Source: Brachionus manjavacas (lineage: Eukaryota > Rotifera > Eurotatoria > Ploima > Brachionidae). From it: a stretch of 64,000 nucleotides of DNA. Below are positions 56,918 to 64,000 of this stretch, piece by piece. The notes beneath the pieces are model-generated. The model did not search any database, had not been told where the DNA came from, and saw only the letters and a list, made by a program, of their open reading frames with translations. The position numbers were made by a program, and so were the translations under genes. The stretch covers positions 2,046,001 to 2,110,000 of the forward strand of contig JAHQIY010000006.1 of assembly GCA_019054805.1 (NCBI GenBank). Direction: 5' to 3'. How positions within the stretch are numbered: position 1 is the stretch's first letter; each line of letters begins with the position of its first letter.

Positions 56918-59900
56918 AGGTGCCCCAAATCATAAACCCTAGTCGGATAGGGAACTTATATAAGGATGAAAATTATCATTTTTAGGTTTTCCTACATGAC
57001 GAAAAAGATTTTAGACAATAAAATTTTATGGCTCTCGGTCGAAAAACCGAACCCCATACCCCTCATTTTTAGGCCTAATTTTCTAGATTATAAGAATTAC
57101 ATGCTGACTTAATTTTTTTTGTTTTTCTTAAAGATCGGCCAAAATAACGTTAGAATAAGTGTTTTCTCAAAAAAATAATAATATATTTAAATATAAATTT
57201 AGCTTTTTTATCGTGGAGATTGTAAAAATCAATTTTTTTACTAAAAATCTATGCAGTCTGACACAATTCTTCCTACCTCCGTAAAACCTTTTTTATCTTA
57301 AAGAGTAGATTGTTTTTAATAATAGTTGGTAGTATTTTAATGATTGATAAAAAATCTCTCGAAAAAATTAAATAAATCTTGAAGATGGTAAACCTATCCG
57401 AAAGGTCCAAATGGTTCGGCACAGATATCTTTCTAAGATAATTTTCAAAACAACTTAAAAATTATATCAAATTGTAGAGAAGAAAATTATCTATCGATTG
57501 ATACCATATTTATCAATTTTTAATATTTAACTGAATACATAAATTAATTAAATCTAAAATGTCGAAAAATTAACCTTTATTTTCATATATTTTGCAAATA
57601 TTTTAACAAAAAAAAGGAGTTTATAATATTATTTAATCTAATAAGATAGATAATTATAATCTTTCTCATTCGGTACTATTTTCAGTTTGCTTTAGAAAAT
57701 TATTTCAAGTAGTTAGTTGCCGAGAACTTGTTTTTTACTACCAGCTTATCTTAGATCTGAAAAAAATGAATTTATTTTTCAAATTTATTTTTAAAACAAA
57801 GCTTTATAGGTTAGTATTAAAATTTTTATTTTTTTTATGAGTTTGTACTTCTGAACTTGACTTTGTCCCAAATAATGATTCCAACACCTCTTGATAACTT
57901 GCGCCATAGTTATACATTTCTATAGCTTCCCAAAAACGATTCCAAAGCTTTATATTTAATTTTTTTGACTTAAATTTCTCAAACGATGCCATAATTAAAC
58001 TTTTTAGCTTGTTAAAATCTTGATCATTATGTCTTCTTACATAATGTTTAAGGTCACAAAATACTCCTTCAACTGGATTCAATTCACAGTGGAATTTTGG
58101 ACAAAATATCACTTTATTGTCGAATGACAAGGCAAGCCGTTCTAAGCGTGTATTATCACCACCAAAAGCTGTATGTTGTGAGATTAAGTTTCTTAATTCA
58201 TCCAAAGAAATATCTTTTGTTTGAACGTTTTCGTTTATCAAATTTAGCTCTTTGCATATTAAAAGAAGGCCTTTATATCTTCCTGAATTGTCAAAGCAGT
58301 TTAAACTTAATTTGAAAATGATTAATTTTTTTCAAAAAAAAATTTAAATTTTTACCATTTTTCTTGTTCTTGTTCAATCCATTTTATTTCTTTATAGATG
58401 CAATTTGTCCCTGGAAATTTGTTGAACATATTCACGTCATAAACCTTTGTAGAATGTGTTCTTGCGTTATCGACAATTATCTCAACTTTATGATCAACAA
58501 ATGATTTTTTGAATTTAGACAAGATAAAAAGCCTTTTTAAACTGTTTAAGAACAACTTGATTATCAAAATATTTATCTTTTTTTGGTTCGATCCAAGCAT
58601 TTGCTGTTCTCGGATAATAATTAATATCATCATCTCGAGCTTCAAGATTTGGATAAAACTTAAGCGCTTCACAATATTCGTGTTCATCCAACTCGAACAA
58701 GTCTGTTGAATCTGATTGAACCAAAAATATCGAGATCATTATGCTTCGGCCTTTACCTTTGTTGAAAAAAGGAGGATTTTCTGGAAGTATCCAGCGATAG
58801 CTGGACATTTCTCCAGATCTGAATATTGATTCATCATGGGAAATCAATATTTTTTTTTTTCGCATTTTTTTTTTCGTTCAATCACAACGTCGTCGCGTTC
58901 ATGACCTTCAAAATAAGGACGATTTGTATTCTTGCTCCATTTTGCTTTCCATTTAAGCAAGTCAGTTCTACAACTTTCATAGGATCTTACTAGTTCATCA
59001 TCATCTAAATTGTTATTTGGAAACATTTCTCGGTATCTTTTGTTAACAAAATTTGCTAGTGCTATGGCATCAAATGAACCTTCTTTTTGACAACATTTAG
59101 ATAAAACAAATGCTTTAGCTTCTAATTCCAATTCTGGAAACATTTCATAAAACAGTATCCTTTTGTATGATCCTCTTTTTTCTCTTAAAATAACACAAAG
59201 GTCGTCTTCATCTTCAATTGTATTTACCCATTCGTGACATGTCTGAATATTCATCAAATTCAAATTATTGATAATTGATCTAGCAGATTCAAAAGAAATG
59301 GTTAAAATACGCAAAATTAGATAAATTATAACGCTAAATATTCTAAAATGAATAGCATTCCAATCCCCAATTTTATCGGCAAAAATACAAATTAAATCTC
59401 CAACATTGTTCCAAGTGAAATTTTGACTGATAATGTTTAATACTTTTGATGAACCAGGGTTCACTGTTTGAGTATAACTGCTTGTTTTTGTTATTTGCTG
59501 TTCATACTGACACCCTTGATTTTTTTGGGTAGGGCGGTAGCAAATTGCCGAAAAGTCATATAAATCATCTGCTTTTGAAAAATTACGGATGCAAGAGGGT
59601 TGATCAATCCAAGTATGGAACGGGTCATTAATAGTCAAAAAATCTCTTTTCTTGAAATACCTAGCATTAATATTTTTTAAGTTAGCGATTTGTTTTTTTG
59701 TTTTTGGTGGCATTTTCTAAAGCAAAAATTGATCAAATTTGAAGTATTTTTTTCAGATTATACAAAAAGATATGACCAAGATACTACCAAGAACTGTAGA
59801 GAGTAGATTAAATTTCATAAAATTGAAAAAAAAAATTATTTAGATAAAATTCTTTAAGAGGACATAGATTTTGAAATATCAAAATTATCTAATATTTGAT

Positions 59901-60218
59901 TGTTTTTTCTGTTTCTAAAGTTTGGAGTGTACACATCGGGGATCGATTTTTTTTTGATTTTTTCATATTTTATTATTTAATCTATAAATTAATCACAAAA
60001 GTAAGTTCTCATTTGAATTTTTTTTTGAAAAAATTTTTATTTTGAAAATTGAGTGTTTTTTTGTTGTTTTTATTACATCATATTTTTAGAATGGTAAAAT
60101 ATAATTCAAAAATTCTTTCAGATTCGTAATCTGTGACTAAAATTACATAGGATTCAAAATATAAAATAATATCCTTATACATAAAATAACGAACTAGGGT
60201 TTATCATTTGGGGCACTA
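56918..60218 (-). mobile_element. Tc1/IS630-like DNA transposon with TIRs
   Basis: About 3.3 kb bounded by terminal inverted repeats: GTGCCCCAAATCATAAACCC at the left and its mirror GGGTTTATCATTTGGGGCAC at the right (24-25 bp with one mismatch). TA dinucleotides at 56916..56917 and 60219..60220 fit a TA target duplication. It contains the transposase gene at 57804..59713. Confidence 0.8.
57804..59713 (-). pseudogene. DDE transposase with two homopolymer frameshifts
   Basis: Minus strand, ATG at 59713. The first 289 codons (MPPKTKKQIANLKN...) end in a frameshift at an A-run near 58860. The next frame carries the first catalytic Asp (ISHDESIFRSGEMSSYRW). A second shift at AAAAA near 58530 leads to the second Asp (VEIIVDNARTHSTKVYD). 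A 50-nt GT-AG intron (58355..58306), phase-consistent, joins to the last exon with the third acidic residue (FHCELNPVEGVFCDLKHYVR). It runs to TAA at 57804. All three catalytic positions survive. Both shifts are one-base and in poly-A, so they could be recent mutations or sequencing errors. Confidence 0.8.
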
Positions 60219-60504
60219 TACCAAATCAGAGGAAAAAGATTTATTAGATTTATTTGAAAATAAGAAATTTTTAAGACAATTATTTTTTTTTATTTATATT
60301 TTATGATGATACAAAAAAAAAAAATAGACTTTAAATTTCATACAAATGATACGACAAAAAAAAACGTACAAGACAGAAGAAATAATAATGCTGAAACATA
60401 AATTTTTTTTTTTTAATTAAAAATTATATTTGTAAACATGTGCTAGCTACTGCCTGCCGTGATAAAGGTTTTGTTTGGCATTCTAATGCTAAATATTTTC
60501 CTTT

Positions 60505-60785
60505 AGGGCAAAATTGAAAAAAGGGAGACCGGCAAAGACCAACTAAGCGCTATATGCAAGAACTATTGACAATTCACAATTTATTCGAATAAAATGATAA
60601 TGACGATTCATTAGTTATTGAATACGACAGTAATTCTATCAATGAAGAAATAATACAAGAAGATAATATGGTTACAAATGATGATGTTGAGAATCTGATT
60701 GTTGAGCAACCGGTTGAAACTATTTTACAAGAAAACTGTATTCTACCAACTAAACACGGTAGGTCGACCGAATTAAAAAAAAACG
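60505..60785 (+). pseudogene. MULE transposase C-terminal remnant
   Basis: KKGRPAKTN (AT-hook-like) at about 60515 is followed by a stop. After a shift comes an acidic tail (NDNDDSLVIEYDSNSINEEI, then VTNDDVENLIVEQPVET) and HGRSTELKKN at about 60755, a second AT-hook-like motif. It resembles the tails at 29976 and 33290. No catalytic part. Confidence 0.5.
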
Positions 60786-60854
60786 AAGATCAAACAACTA
60801 ACTTGAATATTATACTTTTTTCATTTGTTTATTTATATATCAGAGTAAATTTCT

Positions 60855-63100
60855 CTAATCATAAATTTTGTACTCTTCGATAAGAAACACCAATACATCC
60901 CAACATATTGAACTATTTTTCAACTGCTTCAAGAAAAAAATCTGTTTCATATATAGCTGCTCAACCATCTCCAGGCGCAAGGATTCCAACATAATCCTAA
61001 ATCTAGCAAATTTTCTAATCCCAAACGCTCTCTTGATTATCAAATTTTGTCTTATGTCTAGTTCATTTAGTTTCTTTTCGCCAATAAAGACCATATCCAA
61101 ATGGTAACGGAAGATTGATTGGCAAAACTGCTTATATAACAAACTGACCAATTGCGGACATGCAGACTTAGGTTTACAGCCAAGCCAGTATAAAGAATAA
61201 AAACTCCTTTCAACTTTCTTTCACTTTTCTTCAACAAAATTCCAAACGAAGTCGTTATCACCAATTGGGAGACCTATGTACTCTACATTTTTAGCTTTCG
61301 ATATCTCATGACCATTAAGATTAGAGTTTTTTACATCTATAGATTTACATTTTGAAAAGTAAGAGCAGCAGATTTGCTTGGATTAAAATCAATTTTCCAA
61401 CATTTAGCAAATTTTGAACATTTGTCCAGCAGTATTTGACAGTGGCCAGAAGACGTTGCTTGAATTACAATATCATCACAATAACCAATTACCGATAAAT
61501 TCAGCCCATTAATTGATGCACCAAAATTTAGCTCTGTACATTCACTAATTAAATAATTTATTTGCGAGGAACGAGCGGTGCGTGACGAGCATATTAAGCA
61601 TAGACACAGGTGAATAAAAAACAAATACTGAATAGTTATTAAAAAAATTCTGGACGTAAATCGTCAATAAAAAATACACATTAATTGAAAAATTACATGT
61701 TATTTTTTACTTTTTCAAAACTAATAAATTTTAATAAAAATGCAAATAAAACATAACATTAAAGTTGAAAGTTAACGCCTCGTTACTCGCAATTGTAAAG
61801 CCGTGCTTTCCTATCTTAAAATAGTTGAACAAGTGAGGTGAAAGAATGCCTCCTGGTTTGACACCCTCGGTTGTTTCCATTAAATCACCCACTATGTTCT
61901 CATATTTAACACTAATTTTTGAAACACTGTAGGAATAGTATAAAAGTCGCCATATTTCATTTGGTATCTTGTCAATGAGCTTATAAAAGAGCCCATCTCT
62001 CCAAAGCTTATCGAACGCTTTACTTGCATCTAAGAAAATGACATGAAGTTTTGAACCATTCTGCCTGTAAAAATTAATTGTCTCATTCAAAAAATAAGCA
62101 TGTTTACATGATAGGTTTTTTATGTAACCAAATTGATTAACATGGATTTTACTGAGGCAATCAATTTTATTTAAGAGCAGTGCCTCGAAGACTGAAGCTA
62201 ACGAGTTCGATACTGAGATTGGACGAAAATCACTTGGATCCTTTGTAACACCTTTCTTTTGAATCGGAGTGACCATAGAAACATTGAAATTCTCTGATAA
62301 ATAACCATAACACAACGACGCATTGAAAAACCATGTAATAATAGAGATAAAATTTTTGCATGATCCTGATGAATAAAATTCATTGCTAATACCATCATAT
62401 CCAGCCGATTTTTTTCGTTTTAGTGAATTGAAGATTTTCTCTACATCATTTTCGCAAAAAAAGGGTTCAAAATTTTCATTTTTTAAATTTTGACAATGAT
62501 TGTCTACGATGTTTTTAACCCTTTTATGAGAATCTAGATGAACCTTTCCTTTATGTAAAAAAAATTCTACATAAAACTAGAAAATTCTTTAACATCAAGT
62601 TTGCTTGAGCATTTGTTTATTCGATTTCGAATACTTCTAAACCCACTTATTTTTCTCCAAAAGGTTTGAAAACTTTAATCTTTTAGCTTACTTAGACTTA
62701 TATTTTTTGAATGATCTTGCTTAAACGCCTCTAAATGAATTAAAGACCTAACTTTCTTTTTGTTATTATAAATTAATGACCTAAGTGTCTTATCTTTGAA
62801 ATTGGATCTTTCGAATTCATCATAAAGGTTTTTTATGACACTAGTTACTTCTTCAATTTCACCATTACTGTATAACCAAATTTTTGCTTAAAGCTTTTTC
62901 GACCTTTTTCATTTTCACTCATTCTAGCAGACTTGAGGAAAATACGAGGTAGACTTTCGTGTATTGTTTCAATAAAATTAATCACTTCATTCTTCATATT
63001 CGTTTGAATATTGTTTACTCTTTCTATAAGGTCTTCAAGGTTGGAAGATAAGTAGAATTTATACTTCTCGACAAATTCATGATTTTTCCAATCAAAAAAA
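60855..63100 (-). pseudogene. non-LTR retrotransposon ORF2, endonuclease missing
   Basis: Minus strand. Linker region from about 63080 (FVEKYKFYLSSNLEDLIERV). RT: KSAGYDGISNEFYSSG near 62400, DFRPISVSNSLASVFEALLL near 62210, motif A VIFLDASKAFDKLW near 62020, motif B TEGVKPGGILSPHLF near 61850. A disrupted gap follows, then motif C GYCDDIVIQATSSGHCQILL near 61480. A C-terminal stretch in other frames runs down to 60855. Several frameshifts and stops. Sequence is unlike the CTA-tailed elements, so it is another lineage; the 5' part is absent. Confidence 0.8.
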
Positions 63101-63567
63101 AGATGTGTTTGTATTATTATTTGTTTATTTGTGACGAGCTAATGCTTCTTCAGATTACAAAAAAAAATGATACAATATATGAAATTAACCCTCGGTAATT
63201 AATTTATGTGGAAATTTCGGTTTCCTTTGAATCGAAATTCGTTTTATCGAAATTTCCTTTTAAAATGATTGGGAAAATAATTTTAAACTAAATTTCATTG
63301 AGGAAAAAAACTAAAAATTAAAAATGTGGAAAAAAACTGAACTAATTTTTTTTTCAAAGAAATCGGTAATGGATGTTGCTTTCAATTATAAAATTTTGAA
63401 TATTAGTCGCAATGAAATTACATTGCTGCAAATTTCAAAGCTTGTAATATTTCAATACAATTAATTGTTATATTATTGTATTTATGAGCTTGATCAATAA
63501 CTTTGTAACTTGATAATTTTATACCCTTTTTTCTGGGCCGGCCAAGTTAGTTTCGTAATGTTCAAAT

Positions 63568-64000
63568 AATAATAATAATAATGAGCTACAGCGAAGCGAT
63601 CTAACTGCGGAGCAAGACAATAAGTGGCCTCGCTTTGGTAGCTGTCTGATTTTAACACAAATCCTTATAATGATTAAAATTATGTTAAAAGAAAAATTAA
63701 TTATTTCAGTTTCAAATGTTTATCGAGTATTTTTTTAAATTTATTTATGGCTTTTGCATTGGCAACTTCAACTGGTAATTTTTCCACTCTTTACCACTCG
63801 ATTTGTCAGGAAGCAATCTCTATTTTTAATTCTTGTCAATTGTTTGGTTAGTCTTCTTGAGTGTCCTCGGATTCCTCCAGCTGGGCCATTAGATGAAAGT
63901 GCATGACTCTTAATGTGCGGATTCTGTAATTGAATATTACTTAGACCGTGCATTATACAGTATTTTGCAAAAGTTTAGAAATTGGTTATTTTATTTATCT
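63568..64000 (-). mobile_element. 3' end of a CR1/L2-like element entering from the right
   Basis: Minus strand. GIRGHSRRLTKQLTRIKNRD and CFLTNRVVK at 63953..63790 form the usual C-terminal block of CR1-like ORF2. One shift near 63790 leads to PVEVANAKAINKFKKILDKH, ending at a stop near 63705. A less AT-rich 3' UTR (63590..63690) ends in an (ATT)n tail at 63569..63584. The body lies beyond the window. Confidence 0.75.

Noticed and set aside
1..64000. CRISPR arrays, bacterial operons, rRNA or tRNA genes
   Set aside because: No regularly spaced direct repeats with unique spacers, and no conserved RNA-gene sequences seen; the splice signals show eukaryotic DNA.

Overview
This is a very AT-rich, intron-containing animal genome window. 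Introns are GT-AG and come in two sizes, about 50 nt or several kb. Intergenic DNA is dense with decayed non-LTR retrotransposons, MULE, Tigger and Tc1-like DNA transposons, and small inverted-repeat elements. The TIR-gene type, the transposon families and the compact introns fit a monogonont rotifer such as Brachionus. That is inference from family resemblance, not a database result. I see no operon, Shine-Dalgarno site, CRISPR array, rRNA or convincing tRNA.

Conventional host genes: (1) a 5'-incomplete TIR-domain protein at 1..4636 (+), three exons, with a candidate solo LTR in its large intron. (2) An intronless REXO4-type nuclear/nucleolar exonuclease at 17704..18750 (-). (3) A four-exon gene for a long coiled-coil protein of about 1077 aa at 33838..43216 (-). 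(4) A two-exon gene at 49848..54872 (+) joining a transposase-type helix-turn-helix to a BEN-like domain. (5) A small unrecognised gene near 10025..10679 (+).

The most striking content is a family of nine tiny, nearly identical genes coding 83 or 98 aa. They encode proteins made almost only of a 15-residue unit (A-P-L-A-Y/W-N-N/H-W/L-N-T-L-P-L-S/T-A/D). Most copies use only 13 amino-acid types and contain no Lys, Arg, Glu, Gln, Phe, Ile or Val. Eight of the nine form four head-to-head pairs, each separated by 387-392 bp carrying two TATA boxes and conserved leaders; the ninth has lost its partner. Two pairs lie in mirror-image positions in a giant inverted repeat (arms about 3.9 kb, 5201..9097 and 13217..17103, nearly identical). 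One pair sits inside an intron of the coiled-coil gene and is itself a 1.1-kb palindrome. I do not recognise the family. It looks like a recently amplified, still-intact gene system of unknown (possibly structural or secreted) role.

Layout: 1-4640 TIR gene; 4715-5100 RT remnant; 5201-17103 giant inverted repeat, with a spacer holding a small gene, a dead Tigger transposase and an RT fragment; 17704-18750 REXO4; 19783-27563 two long dead CR1/L2-like retroelements with a third RT fragment between them on the other strand; 28219-32206 three more repeat-protein genes and a duplicated RT/3'-flank segment; 29860-33448 MULE remnants; 33838-43216 coiled-coil gene with a nested gene pair; 45497-48243 RT remnant and inverted repeats; 49547-54912 HTH-BEN gene; 56918-60218 a nearly complete Tc1-like DNA transposon with TIRs; 60505-64000 MULE tail and two minus-strand non-LTR elements.
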